From Ohtaekwangia koreensis (GTDB taxonomy: Bacteria; Bacteroidota; Bacteroidia; Cytophagales; Cyclobacteriaceae), in NCBI RefSeq assembly GCF_900167975.1, contig NZ_FUZU01000001.1, positions 840,580-904,579 of the forward strand: a stretch of DNA of 64,000 bases. The letters run 5' to 3'. This document shows, one piece after another, positions 26,412 to 35,159 of the stretch. The notes below the pieces were generated by a model that was not told the origin of the DNA, did no database searches, and saw nothing but the letters and a program-made list of their open reading frames with translations. Position 1 is the stretch's first letter. Each line of letters opens with the position of its first letter. The position numbers were made by a program, and so were the translations under genes.

Positions 26412-27732
26412 CTCTCGATTTCAATTCAAGGTATTTATTAATAGTTGTTACCGTCAGATTTTCCGGTTTTGTTAATATACTCATGATGCCGTGTTGCTTC
26501 AGTTGTTGAACAAGCTGTGCCTTTGTAAGTATATATTGTTCTGCCGTTACCTGCGTATAGATATCTTCCAGCGTTTCTACACCTTCAGACGTGCGCGTGG
26601 TAATTTCAGTGTTCTCAAAAAATATCACCACCAGTAAATGCTGGTCATTCAGCTTTCGTAATTGTGGTAATACGCGTTGTAAAGCATATGTACTTTCAAA
26701 GTTTGTATATAAGAATAATAAGCTCCTTCCATTTACGAAATTCCGAACCGTCATATACATACTTTCGTAGTTCGCTTCTACAGCGCCTTCCTTTTCTTTA
26801 TATAGCGTGTCGAGAATTTTTCTAAGTTGTGTTTTACTTCGTTCTGCTTTTACAAGGGCTTTGGGAGTTTCTGCGAAGGTAATCAGTCCAGCCTTGTCCT
26901 GTTTTCCTAATACAATATTAGAAATAACCAGAGAAGCATTCACGGCATAGTCAAACAGGCTTAACCCGTGAAAGGGCATGTGCATAACGCGACTCTTGTC
27001 GATGATGCAGTATACCTGCTGCGATTTCTCATCTTCATACTGGTTGATCATCAGGTGCGCTCTGCGGCCCGTAGCCTTCCAGTTGATACTTCGGTAATCA
27101 TCACCGCGTATATACTGTCGGATGTGCTCGAACTCATAGCTGTGTCCGATGCGTCTTACCTTCTTTACACCATACTCGGTAGCCGTTCGGGCGAACGTTT
27201 TCAATTCGTACTTCTTCATCTGGATGATCGATGGATATACCGGTACGCTTGCTTCCAGTGCGGAGCTGATCCGTCTCTTCACCAATCCCAGGTTTGTAGT
27301 CAGGTATAGATGCACCTTTCCAAAGATATACTCTCCCCGGGTAACGGGTCTTAATGAATATGTTTTTTGATAAGGCTGATCCGGAAACAACGTGTGCTGC
27401 AGCATGAAGTTCCTGATCTGAAATTGCTCCGGGAGTTCATCAATGAGTTCGATGATAAGTTTGATGCGTGACTTATTTAGCAGCGACAGTGTTATGGTAT
27501 TGTTGTCACCCAGCGATAATACCGAAGGTATATCCCGCTCAACTGAAACCACCACGCTTTTGTTATACAAGAGTATGGTGTCGATGATGCACAGAACAGC
27601 AAAGAGTATACAGCCTGTTTTTACAACGGCAAACAAAAAAGGAAATGCATAGGCAAGCATCATAGCACCGGTGAGGGCGGCAGCGATGTAAAAGAAGCGA
27701 TTGGTAAGAAACAGGTTTCTGATAAAACTCAT
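26401..27732 (-). CDS. DUF58 domain protein
   Basis: The 443-residue protein has two N-terminal membrane helices, a beta-rich middle, and the DUF58 signature GHSYEFEHIRQYIRGDDYRS ahead of INWKATGR. A VWA-like fold follows, in which CIIDKSRVM replaces the usual DxSxSM. DUF58 proteins pair with MoxR ATPases in membrane-linked assembly or chaperone systems; the exact client is unknown. Its ATG overlaps the MoxR stop codon by one base, so the two are translated together. It is the last gene of the five-gene operon. Confidence 0.9.
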   Translation of the reverse strand: MSFIRNLFLTNRFFYIAAALTGAMMLAYAFPFLFAVVKTGCILFAVLCIIDTILLYNKSVVVSVERDIPSVLSLGDNNTITLSLLNKSRIKLIIELIDELPEQFQIRNFMLQHTLFPDQPYQKTYSLRPVTRGEYIFGKVHLYLTTNLGLVKRRISSALEASVPVYPSIIQMKKYELKTFARTATEYGVKKVRRIGHSYEFEHIRQYIRGDDYRSINWKATGRRAHLMINQYEDEKSQQVYCIIDKSRVMHMPFHGLSLFDYAVNASLVISNIVLGKQDKAGLITFAETPKALVKAERSKTQLRKILDTLYKEKEGAVEANYESMYMTVRNFVNGRSLLFLYTNFESTYALQRVLPQLRKLNDQHLLVVIFFENTEITTRTSEGVETLEDIYTQVTAEQYILTKAQLVQQLKQHGIMSILTKPENLTVTTINKYLELKSRGMI

Positions 27733-28718
27733 TAGCGTGGTACTTCTACTCGTTCGGTTATTTCTTTAATGATATCTTCAGCTTCAATGCCTTCCATCTC
27801 GCGTTCAGCAGTCAGGATGATACGGTGATTCAATACCGGGTACGCCACAAACTTCACATCATCCGGAGTAACGAAGTCACGACCGTTCATGGCGGCTATA
27901 GCTTTTGCAGCACGCATAATCGATAAAGACGCACGGGGTGATGCGCCCAGCATCAGGTCGCCATTGTTTCGCGTATTGTCAATAAGTCTCGCTATATAGA
28001 GTATAATTTCATCTTTGATGTGAATCTTTTCAATCAATTCCTGGCAATGCTTTAATTCCTGTTTTGATATAACCGATTGAATCGTGTCCAATACCTTCTG
28101 ACTAAAATCATCTTTGAATTTTTTAAGTATATCTACTTCCTGTTCCAGCGTAGGATATTTTAATTTGATGCGGAATAAAAAACGATCAAGTTGTGCTTCG
28201 GGCAGCCGGTATGTTCCTTCCTGCTCAATCGGATTTTGTGTTGCTATCACCAGGAAAGGAAAATCCATTGGATACGTAGTGCCATCAATGGTAATTTGTT
28301 TTTCTTCCATCACTTCGAAAAGTGAAGACTGTGTTTTAGCCGGAGCACGGTTAATCTCATCGATCAATACCAGATTCGCGAATACCGGACCTTTGTTAAA
28401 ATTAAATTCGGAAGTCTTCATGTTGAAAACAGAAGTACCCGTCACATCCGTAGGCATCAGGTCAGGTGTGAACTGAATGCGCGAGAAGCTTACCGACAAA
28501 GACTTTGCGACAAGTTTAGCGGTGAGTGTTTTGGCAATGCCAGGTACACCTTCCAACAAAATATGACCACCGGTAAATATACCAGCCAGCAATAAATCGA
28601 TGGTGGTTTCCTGCCCGACAACAGCTTTACCAATCTCTTGCTTGATGCGCATAACCCGTTCGTTCAGCTGGTCGATCTCAGGTTGCAACGTGCTTTCAAA
28701 TTCAATGTTTTCTTCCAT
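27732..28718 (-). CDS. MoxR-family AAA+ ATPase
   Basis: The 328-residue protein has Walker A GVPGIAKT, Walker B LVLIDEINRAPAKTQ, the sensor 1 region ATQNPIEQEGTYRLPEAQLDRF (quoted as ATQNPIEQEGTY) and sensor 2 GASPRAS. This is typical of MoxR ATPases, which act as chaperones that mature or insert partner proteins. Immediate coupling to a DUF58 gene (1-bp overlap) and the presence of DUF4350, DUF4129 and SpoIIM genes mark the common Bacteroidota/Actinobacteria arrangement. Confidence 0.95.
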   Translation of the reverse strand: MEENIEFESTLQPEIDQLNERVMRIKQEIGKAVVGQETTIDLLLAGIFTGGHILLEGVPGIAKTLTAKLVAKSLSVSFSRIQFTPDLMPTDVTGTSVFNMKTSEFNFNKGPVFANLVLIDEINRAPAKTQSSLFEVMEEKQITIDGTTYPMDFPFLVIATQNPIEQEGTYRLPEAQLDRFLFRIKLKYPTLEQEVDILKKFKDDFSQKVLDTIQSVISKQELKHCQELIEKIHIKDEIILYIARLIDNTRNNGDLMLGASPRASLSIMRAAKAIAAMNGRDFVTPDDVKFVAYPVLNHRIILTAEREMEGIEAEDIIKEITERVEVPR

Positions 28719-28732
28719 AGTGTATCTGTAAA

Positions 28733-29983
28733 TTATTTACAGTGTTTATAAAATTTTTCGATTGCGTTATACAAGTTTACCAGTTTATCTACGGCTGTGT
28801 TATACTGCGAATTGCGTTCGATAACGTTGTATTGATCAAAGATGATCTGTATATCGTGGGCATCAACTTTTGATTTTTCTGCGAGCCGTTTAATCTGTTC
28901 TGCCACAGGCATCTGTGTATGGATGCTATATTTAGCACGGATAAAATACTGGAAGTACTTCATTTTTTTGCGCGCTATATCCAGGTGGTTTTCATTTTGA
29001 TAATGAAGCGCGGAGATCAACTTTACGAATTCAAGCGATGTGTTTGTTTTTGCTTCGAGTACCGGAATCACACGTTGTGTTCGCTTGGCACCGAAGAATA
29101 CATAGAGTATCACGCATCCCAGCATCATCCACCAGGCATATTTTAAAGCCGGTTGTTCCAGTATATAGTATAGCGGACTAATCTCCGGATTGTTGTTTCC
29201 GGTAAACTCCACTTTACTGTACTCATCCCACAGTATATATTTTCCATGCAGGTGCGCGAATACACTGGATGCATAGTCTGCTTTTATGGGTTTGGATATA
29301 AAATAGTTCGTGAATACCAACGGGTTGCTGTGTAAATATATAGTACCCTTGCCGTGTTGAAATTTCAGGAAGTTAACGTGATCCGGATCCTGGTAGCCAA
29401 GTGGCACTATCGATTTAGCCGAATCACAGAAGAGGAATTCGCTGAAGGCATTCCAGTAGTAGTTGTGATCTTTGCCACCAAAACGATAGGAATAATTATA
29501 GCCATATTCCGTATGGATATTTTCATTATAAAAGTTCAACGTAACGGAACCTGCTTCGCGCTGCTCAAGCGTGATGTCGCGCTCGCATTCATTGAAATAT
29601 ATACCGGCTATATTTTCAGGAATCTCAATGCACGCTATAAAAGCATCATTCCCATTTTCAATGAATTTAAGAAGTGCCTCAGCATCTTCTTTGTTCAGGT
29701 GAAGGCTTTGCCCTATAAAGACATAGTCGGTCTGTTTGTTGCCAAGGCTGTCGAGTACTTCGTGCAACGGCTTCTTGTCGTTGTATATAAAACTTTTGCC
29801 AGGCCTATAGCTCTGCAATAATTGTTTGATGAAGCTGGTACCGTACGGTTGATTGCTGTTTGCTTTATAGCTTTCGTACCATTGGTATTTTTTTTCTTCG
29901 CTGCCGCTGAAAAAGAAATAGAGGAGCAGGATTACACCGAGCACCGAAAAAAGTAAAATGGTAGTGGTCTGACTTTTCTTCAC
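28733..29983 (-). CDS. DUF4350-type membrane protein
   Basis: The 416-residue protein has an N-terminal membrane anchor (TTTILLFSVLGVILLLYFF), a large extracytoplasmic GATase-like region with DUF4350 features (SYKANSNQPYGTSFIKQLL), a second helix near residue 280 (MMLGCVILYVFFG) and a helical cytoplasmic tail. DUF4350 proteins sit between MoxR/DUF58 and DUF4129 genes in many genomes; their function is unknown. Its ATG overlaps the DUF4129 stop by 4 bp, and the MoxR start lies 14 nt after its own stop. Confidence 0.8.
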   Translation of the reverse strand: MKKSQTTTILLFSVLGVILLLYFFFSGSEEKKYQWYESYKANSNQPYGTSFIKQLLQSYRPGKSFIYNDKKPLHEVLDSLGNKQTDYVFIGQSLHLNKEDAEALLKFIENGNDAFIACIEIPENIAGIYFNECERDITLEQREAGSVTLNFYNENIHTEYGYNYSYRFGGKDHNYYWNAFSEFLFCDSAKSIVPLGYQDPDHVNFLKFQHGKGTIYLHSNPLVFTNYFISKPIKADYASSVFAHLHGKYILWDEYSKVEFTGNNNPEISPLYYILEQPALKYAWWMMLGCVILYVFFGAKRTQRVIPVLEAKTNTSLEFVKLISALHYQNENHLDIARKKMKYFQYFIRAKYSIHTQMPVAEQIKRLAEKSKVDAHDIQIIFDQYNVIERNSQYNTAVDKLVNLYNAIEKFYKHCK

Positions 29984-30825
29984 GATGCTTTCGGTGAATT
30001 TAATTTTTGATCCAGCGTTTCGAATTCGGCAAAGAGTTTTTGATATAATTCGGACGACAGTCTATGTTCTCCATACCAGACTTGTTCGTAGGCAAGAGTA
30101 AGTCTTTTTACTTCTTCAAAATAGTATTGCTTGATATAGAGTTCGGTGAGATACTCCCGGTTGGTCTTATCTTTTTTCCATCGGATAATTCCGCCTTCGT
30201 TTAATTTTTTAAGAAGTCCCAGAAAATATAGCCGTACCGCCAATCGTAAATTACCTTCTGCTATAGTCTTCTGTAACAATGACTGAACATCGAGGTCCTG
30301 AATATTTTCAACCGTGGTTACCGTATCTTCTTCTTGTATTATTTTTCTGTTAGACTTTCCGATAGAAGCATTTTTAGTGACGAAGTATATTATAAAGATC
30401 ACGAATGCAATAATGGCAGCATAAGCAACGATCTTCAGTATTTCACCGCCCCATGGTGTAATGGAGGAGTCACTTGAATCTTGTTCCGGAGAGTCTTCAG
30501 ACTCTTCTTCTGTTTTTTCTTTTTTCTTCTTTTTTGGTTTTTCATCGTAATCGGTGGAACCAACTACTTCTTTCCATTTTTTCTGATCGAACTTCTTTAC
30601 ATCCAGTTTTTCTTTACTGTAGTTTTTTGTCTGCGTCAGTTCATCGGGGGCTACGAAAGTATGCTCGGTTGTTTCTTCTTCATCATAACTTTGTTCGCCA
30701 GCTTCCTCTTGCGCGTATTCGGCATCGGTTTGCTGATCAGAATAGGTTACCGAGTCAGTATCCTGCGCATGCAGCGCTGGAAGAGAAAACAGCAGTATGA
30801 CCAATAGCGGAATTATATACTTCAT
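29980..30825 (-). CDS. DUF4129-type protein with signal peptide and one membrane helix
   Basis: The 281-residue protein has a signal peptide (cleavage near ALHAQ), a highly acidic/lysine-rich low-complexity segment (about 30-125), one membrane helix (IVAYAAIIAFVIFIIYFV, about 131-148) and a C-terminal cytoplasmic helical domain. That domain contains LTLAYEQVWYGEHRL, the DUF4129 hallmark. The role is unknown; in related loci it is proposed to interact with the MoxR/DUF58 partners. It overlaps SpoIIM and DUF4350 genes by 4 bp each. Confidence 0.8.
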   Translation of the reverse strand: MKYIIPLLVILLFSLPALHAQDTDSVTYSDQQTDAEYAQEEAGEQSYDEEETTEHTFVAPDELTQTKNYSKEKLDVKKFDQKKWKEVVGSTDYDEKPKKKKKEKTEEESEDSPEQDSSDSSITPWGGEILKIVAYAAIIAFVIFIIYFVTKNASIGKSNRKIIQEEDTVTTVENIQDLDVQSLLQKTIAEGNLRLAVRLYFLGLLKKLNEGGIIRWKKDKTNREYLTELYIKQYYFEEVKRLTLAYEQVWYGEHRLSSELYQKLFAEFETLDQKLNSPKAS

Positions 30826-32651
30826 CGCTTGCTGGTTTTTGAGAATTTGCTTCCTACCATGGCGATTGCTTTTTTGAGTGATTCAGCACTATCCGTTTCT
30901 TTTAATGAGAAGTATAGATACACTACGCTTGCTGCCAGGATGGGTATAATCAGATTGAATGCAAATGTTTTGATGAACAACTCAATGAAATGTACGATAC
31001 CTCTTGACCAGACATCGGTCTCCGCAAAGTTCCATTGGAGAATGGTGGTATACATATAGATCAGCGGTGCTGAAAGAACGAGCAGAAAAGAAAATGACAT
31101 GAGCATCAGGATCAACTGCAGACCCATTACCTGACCAAAATTTGTCCGGATTAAAGTCCACGTTTGAGCAAACGCATCGAGCAGGTTGCTCTGTTCTGTA
31201 AGTTGACTGAAGGTATATAGCAGGAACATTCCATAGCTCAGGAAAAGGAAAAGGATTCCCCACTCGCCCAGGTAAATCGCGGTATAAATCAAGCTCGTGA
31301 TCAAGATCGTCTTGATCAGGGTCGTCCAAACCAATTTTGGTTTTGCCTTTTTTGATTCGGCATCAGCAATCATTAAAATTCTATAGAGAATGAGTGAAGT
31401 GCCGAGGGTATTGATCAAAATAAAAATAGATGACGGAGTTTTCAGAGCGTAGAACATGTCTGCTACTATGTTTTGCCACCATTGATCTATATATAGGCCG
31501 AAAGTGATCTGACCTTCCAGGACGAAATCGGCTGTTGTCATGGCCAGCGTAATCACAAGAATCCAAGACAAAAGCTTGTTGGCATTCCGCGTATAAAAGA
31601 GAAAAGCGTCTTTTAAGATTTCAGCGTTATTTTTAATGCGATCGTAATATATAGCTTCGCGCAGAGTAGGAGGGAGGCGAACCTCTATTAATGGAATTTC
31701 AAAGCCTCTTTTTGATTTACGCCATGGATATATTACAAAATAGCCAATGATAAGAAGCGCTGATAGGAGTATAAGAATGAGTCGTACGGCATCGGGCACT
31801 TCTGTATAGCGCGTGAGAAAGCTTTCGATGATGGCCGCCAATACAAAAATAGGAGATATACCCAACATGAGTTTGAGTGAACGCATGGCAGAGATCTGGA
31901 AGGATTGCAGTCGTGAGTATGTACCCGGAAAAACTAATCCACTGCCCAGCGTTAATCCTGCACCGCCCGCCAGTATAATGGACGAGATTTCCAATGTGCC
32001 ATGCAGCCATATAGTGAGTGCTGACTCTGCGAGCAGGCCACGCTCGATGAAAAAGAACTGGAAGCATCCTACCATGATACCGTTGTAGAGCAGAATTGCT
32101 AATGAACCTATAGCCAGAAATATACCGAATACATAGGTTCGAAAGGCAACCATCAGATTGTTTAGCGTAATGCCAAGAAACATATCTACCTGGTGTCCTT
32201 TTTTATATACTGCCATCGGATCACCTTTCTCGATATTCTCCTTGGTCATGGCTACATAACTTTCACCGAGAATAGTGGTCGCGAATTGGGGATCTTTATA
32301 CGAGGAAAATACACCGATGCACGAAGCCAGTACAAAGACTATAAAGGAGATGAGAAGCTGTTTTTTGCAGTAGAGTATAATTTGAGGGAGCTCATCCAGC
32401 CAGAATAATTTAAAGTGATTTTTCTTTTCCTTGCGCAGATTGTAAATGATGGAAAAGTATTCGCGTGCAATTTTATTGAGGTAGACCCGTACAGATCGAT
32501 TTTTATAATACGTTCGTGAAAAAGAAAGGTCGTCAACAACTTGTGTAAAGAGATTGCTAAGTTTTTCAGGATCTTTAACAGGACTGGTGAGAAGCGTTTC
32601 GGATTCGAGCCACTTTTCCTTATTTTGAGCGATGAAACGAGTTTCTTTCAT
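30822..32651 (-). CDS. SpoIIM-family integral membrane protein
   Basis: Taking the ATG at 32651 (MKETRFIAQNKEKW, the usual family start) gives 609 residues; a GTG 30 bases upstream is also open. The N-terminal half has the stage II sporulation protein M/DUF95 fold with many helices. The second half (from about residue 345) is a second bundle of helices resembling glycerophosphoryl-diester or DUF-type membrane domains. This organism type does not sporulate, so the name is only historical. First gene of the SpoIIM-DUF4129-DUF4350-MoxR-DUF58 operon, divergent from an RDD gene with 33 bp between starts. Confidence 0.85.
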   Translation of the reverse strand: MKETRFIAQNKEKWLESETLLTSPVKDPEKLSNLFTQVVDDLSFSRTYYKNRSVRVYLNKIAREYFSIIYNLRKEKKNHFKLFWLDELPQIILYCKKQLLISFIVFVLASCIGVFSSYKDPQFATTILGESYVAMTKENIEKGDPMAVYKKGHQVDMFLGITLNNLMVAFRTYVFGIFLAIGSLAILLYNGIMVGCFQFFFIERGLLAESALTIWLHGTLEISSIILAGGAGLTLGSGLVFPGTYSRLQSFQISAMRSLKLMLGISPIFVLAAIIESFLTRYTEVPDAVRLILILLSALLIIGYFVIYPWRKSKRGFEIPLIEVRLPPTLREAIYYDRIKNNAEILKDAFLFYTRNANKLLSWILVITLAMTTADFVLEGQITFGLYIDQWWQNIVADMFYALKTPSSIFILINTLGTSLILYRILMIADAESKKAKPKLVWTTLIKTILITSLIYTAIYLGEWGILFLFLSYGMFLLYTFSQLTEQSNLLDAFAQTWTLIRTNFGQVMGLQLILMLMSFSFLLVLSAPLIYMYTTILQWNFAETDVWSRGIVHFIELFIKTFAFNLIIPILAASVVYLYFSLKETDSAESLKKAIAMVGSKFSKTSKR

Positions 32652-32684
32652 GAATGGGTGAAAATATTGTTTTAAGATCACAAA

Positions 32685-33416
32685 ATGAAGAACATAGAAA
32701 TTAAAACTACACAGAATGTAGTGTTGGAATACGAGTTGGCGGATTTAAGAGACAGAGGCCTCGCTTTTTTTCTCGACTTGATTTGTATTGCCGTTGCTAT
32801 CACCATTTTGTCAACCATTGGCATGGGTATTTTAGGACTCACCGATACTGCTGCCGGTGTATATATGTTTTTTGTGTCGTGTGTTTTTCTCTTCTATTCG
32901 CTCGCGTTTGAGGTATGGAATAAAGGACAGAGTTTAGGGAAGATGGCCATGCGGATACAGGTAATTAAAACCGCTGGTGGACAGGCTACATTTTCAGATT
33001 ATGCTGCGCGTTGGGTTTTCCGGATGATCGATATTTACTTTTCACTTGGCGGCATTGCTTCTATACTCGTGGTGTCGTCACCTAAAGCACAACGCATTGG
33101 CGATATCGTTGCCAACACTGCTGTTGTTAAACTCGCGGCAAAGATGGATCTCAGACTCAATGATCTTCTGGCGATCCACTCTAAAGATTCCTACAAACCT
33201 GAATATCCACAAGCTAAACAGTTACAGGAGGAAGATGTACTGGTAATCAAGAAAACACTTGATCGCCATCGCAAATTTGATAACGATGCGCACGAGGAAG
33301 CTATACACCTGCTGGCAGAAAGAATCAAGCAAGTACTGGCTGTGGAAAATATATACCCTGACGAACGGAGATTTTTGCAAGCTATACTTCAGGATTACGT
33401 TGTTCTAACACGTTAA
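32685..33416 (+). CDS. RDD family membrane protein with C-terminal extension
   Basis: The 243-residue protein has an RDD domain at the N-terminus (YELADLRDRGLAFFLDLICI, quoted as LRDRGLAFFLDL; three helices; GKMAMRIQVIK). A cytoplasmic helical tail of about 90 residues (about 155-243, HRKFDNDAHEEAIHLL) is absent from the shorter RDD protein at 25914. It is divergent from the SpoIIM gene; the pair recurs in Bacteroidota, implying a shared membrane function that is not known. Confidence 0.85.
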   Translation: MKNIEIKTTQNVVLEYELADLRDRGLAFFLDLICIAVAITILSTIGMGILGLTDTAAGVYMFFVSCVFLFYSLAFEVWNKGQSLGKMAMRIQVIKTAGGQATFSDYAARWVFRMIDIYFSLGGIASILVVSSPKAQRIGDIVANTAVVKLAAKMDLRLNDLLAIHSKDSYKPEYPQAKQLQEEDVLVIKKTLDRHRKFDNDAHEEAIHLLAERIKQVLAVENIYPDERRFLQAILQDYVVLTR

Positions 33417-33559
33417 TATATCTTGCCTAAAACTCTGAATCTGATGTAGCGCCTCAAGACTATAGCTATTGATAAATTCACAAATCCTTCATGAATGCTG
33501 TAACGGAAAATCATCTTTATTTTGATTAACTTCGTACGCTCTCAATTAATCCCTCTAAT

Positions 33560-34078
33560 ATGAAAACACGTTTTCTTCTTCTATCACTTTTAAGTCTTCT
33601 TTTTACTATGAGTACACAAGCGCAATCTGCTCTTAAAATTGGTGACAAGGCTCCCGATTTTACAGCCAAAGACCAGGATGGAAAAACCATATCCTTGCAC
33701 GATTATAAGGGCAAGAAAGTAATTCTATATTTTTATCCGAAAGATCAGACACCTGGCTGCACGCAAGAAGCTTGCAACCTGCGCGATAATCATGATTCGT
33801 TACTGAAGTCGGGTTACACAACGATAGGGGTAAGCACAGACGATGTAAATTCGCATAAAGAATTTCAAACGAAATATAGTTTGCCGTTTCCACTCGTGGC
33901 AGACACCGATAAATCGATTAATCAAAAGTATGGTGTATGGGTGGAGAAGGAACGCGATGGACAAAAATACTTTGGCACTGCGCGTACTACCTTTTTGATT
34001 GATGAAAAAGGTGTGATCACCAGCATCATCGATAAGGTTGATACGAAACAACATGCCGAGCAGATTTTGAAATTATAG
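33560..34078 (+). CDS. Exported peroxiredoxin (Bcp/PrxQ type)
   Basis: The 172-residue protein has a signal peptide (cleavage near TQAQS) and a thioredoxin fold with PKDQTPGCTQEAC. The first cysteine of that motif is peroxidatic and the second, five residues later, is the resolving cysteine of atypical 2-Cys Bcp/PrxQ enzymes. The conserved arginine is in GTARTTFLI. The enzyme reduces peroxides using thioredoxin-like donors; here it would act in the periplasm, which is less common than the cytoplasmic form. It is monocistronic with a hairpin after it. Confidence 0.92.
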   Translation: MKTRFLLLSLLSLLFTMSTQAQSALKIGDKAPDFTAKDQDGKTISLHDYKGKKVILYFYPKDQTPGCTQEACNLRDNHDSLLKSGYTTIGVSTDDVNSHKEFQTKYSLPFPLVADTDKSINQKYGVWVEKERDGQKYFGTARTTFLIDEKGVITSIIDKVDTKQHAEQILKL

Positions 34079-34098
34079 TCTGCCGGGAATACTTCCGA

Positions 34099-34130
34099 TG
34101 ATGGTATAGGAAATTGATACCATCAAACTT
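34099..34130 (+). terminator. Probable terminator of the peroxiredoxin gene
   Basis: TGATGGTAT at 34099-34107 pairs perfectly with ATACCATCA at 34117-34125 across a 9-nt loop. It lies 20 nt after the stop codon and is followed by AACTTTT. Confidence 0.6.
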
Positions 34131-34200
34131 TTAAAAAGTGATTCTGTTTTGAAATCCTATTTTAAAATTACTTTGAGGAAAGTAGAATTATAGAAACAGG

Positions 34201-35082
34201 ATGAGTCAATTTAAAGTAGCATGTATCTGCGAGCGTGCAGAGAAACAGATTGGTTACGGGTTACAGGAAGATAAAATGCTGCTTGACTTTCTGCAGGCAA
34301 AGCATTGGGATGTTCAGCGTGTATACTGGGCCGATGATAAGATCAATTGGAAGGATTTTAATCTGGTGATCATAAAATCGCCTTGGGATTATCATTATCA
34401 CTACGGACGTTTCATGCAATGGCTTTCCGGTATACATGATCTTGGTATCCGGATTCTGAATCCATACGAAATCATTCGCTGGAACAGCGATAAACATTAT
34501 CTCCAACAAATGGAGGATGAGGGATTCGATGTGATCCCTTCTATATTCCTTGAGTCAGGAAAACAACACAATCTGAGTGGTTTGTTCGCCACTTTCAAAA
34601 CAAAGCAGTTGATCGTGAAGCCGTGCGTCAGTGCGGGCTCAAAACATACCTTCATCGTAACAGAGGATAATATAGCCGAGCAGACCAATAGTATCAATGT
34701 GCTTACGCGTGAAGAATCATTTATTGTACAGCCGTTTGTTGAACAGATTCACGAAGGTGAACTTTCATATCTTTTCTTCGGAGGTAACTTCAGTCATTGC
34801 GTACTGAAGAAACCACAGGTGGGAGAGTTTAGAGTGCAGCTTGGTTTTGGTGGAACAATACATCTGCAAAATCCATCGGCAGACGAAATAGAAAAAGCGA
34901 AGTCTTTTGTAGACAGGTTTGCAACGGGGTGCCTGCATGCACGTGTAGATGGCGTTATGATCAACGGTAAATTTATCTTGATGGAACTCGAGTTAATCGA
35001 GCCTATGCTATATTTTCCAGATGCGCCTGGGAGCGTTGAGGAATATTACGATGCGTTAACCACTTTGACTTCAGGCCTTTAG
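34201..35082 (+). CDS. ATP-grasp protein (glutathione synthetase/RimK-like)
   Basis: The 293-residue protein shows an ATP-grasp fold. The pattern includes IIKSPWDYHYH in the N-terminal domain, LIVKPCVSAGSKHTFIV with the ATP-binding lysine, a glycine-containing loop, FIVQPFVEQIHEGELSYLFF, and HARVDGVMINGKFILMELELIEP with the Mg-binding acidic residues. Family members ligate a carboxylate to an amine or thiol with ATP. The substrate here is unknown, and relatives include DcsG-like ligases. No signal peptide. It stands alone between the peroxiredoxin and the GH16 gene. Confidence 0.8.
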   Translation: MSQFKVACICERAEKQIGYGLQEDKMLLDFLQAKHWDVQRVYWADDKINWKDFNLVIIKSPWDYHYHYGRFMQWLSGIHDLGIRILNPYEIIRWNSDKHYLQQMEDEGFDVIPSIFLESGKQHNLSGLFATFKTKQLIVKPCVSAGSKHTFIVTEDNIAEQTNSINVLTREESFIVQPFVEQIHEGELSYLFFGGNFSHCVLKKPQVGEFRVQLGFGGTIHLQNPSADEIEKAKSFVDRFATGCLHARVDGVMINGKFILMELELIEPMLYFPDAPGSVEEYYDALTTLTSGL

Positions 35083-35109
35083 CCGTCTTGATGAAACCTA
35101 ACGTGGATA

Positions 35110-35143
35110 TATACCAGGAGACACGAGCATGCCTCCTGGTATA
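35110..35143. terminator. Hairpin between converging ATP-grasp and GH16 genes
   Basis: TATACCAGGAG (35110-35120) and CTCCTGGTATA (35133-35143) form a perfect 11-bp stem with a 12-nt loop, midway between two converging stop codons. No U-tract follows, so it may act as a weak bidirectional terminator or transcript-end stabiliser. Confidence 0.5.
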
Positions 35144-35159
35144 GTACAAATTCTGCAAC

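Noticed and set aside
30474-30807. Two long plus-strand ORFs opposite the DUF4129 gene
   Set aside because: They mirror the low-complexity acidic/lysine-rich region of the real gene; long antisense frames are expected there.
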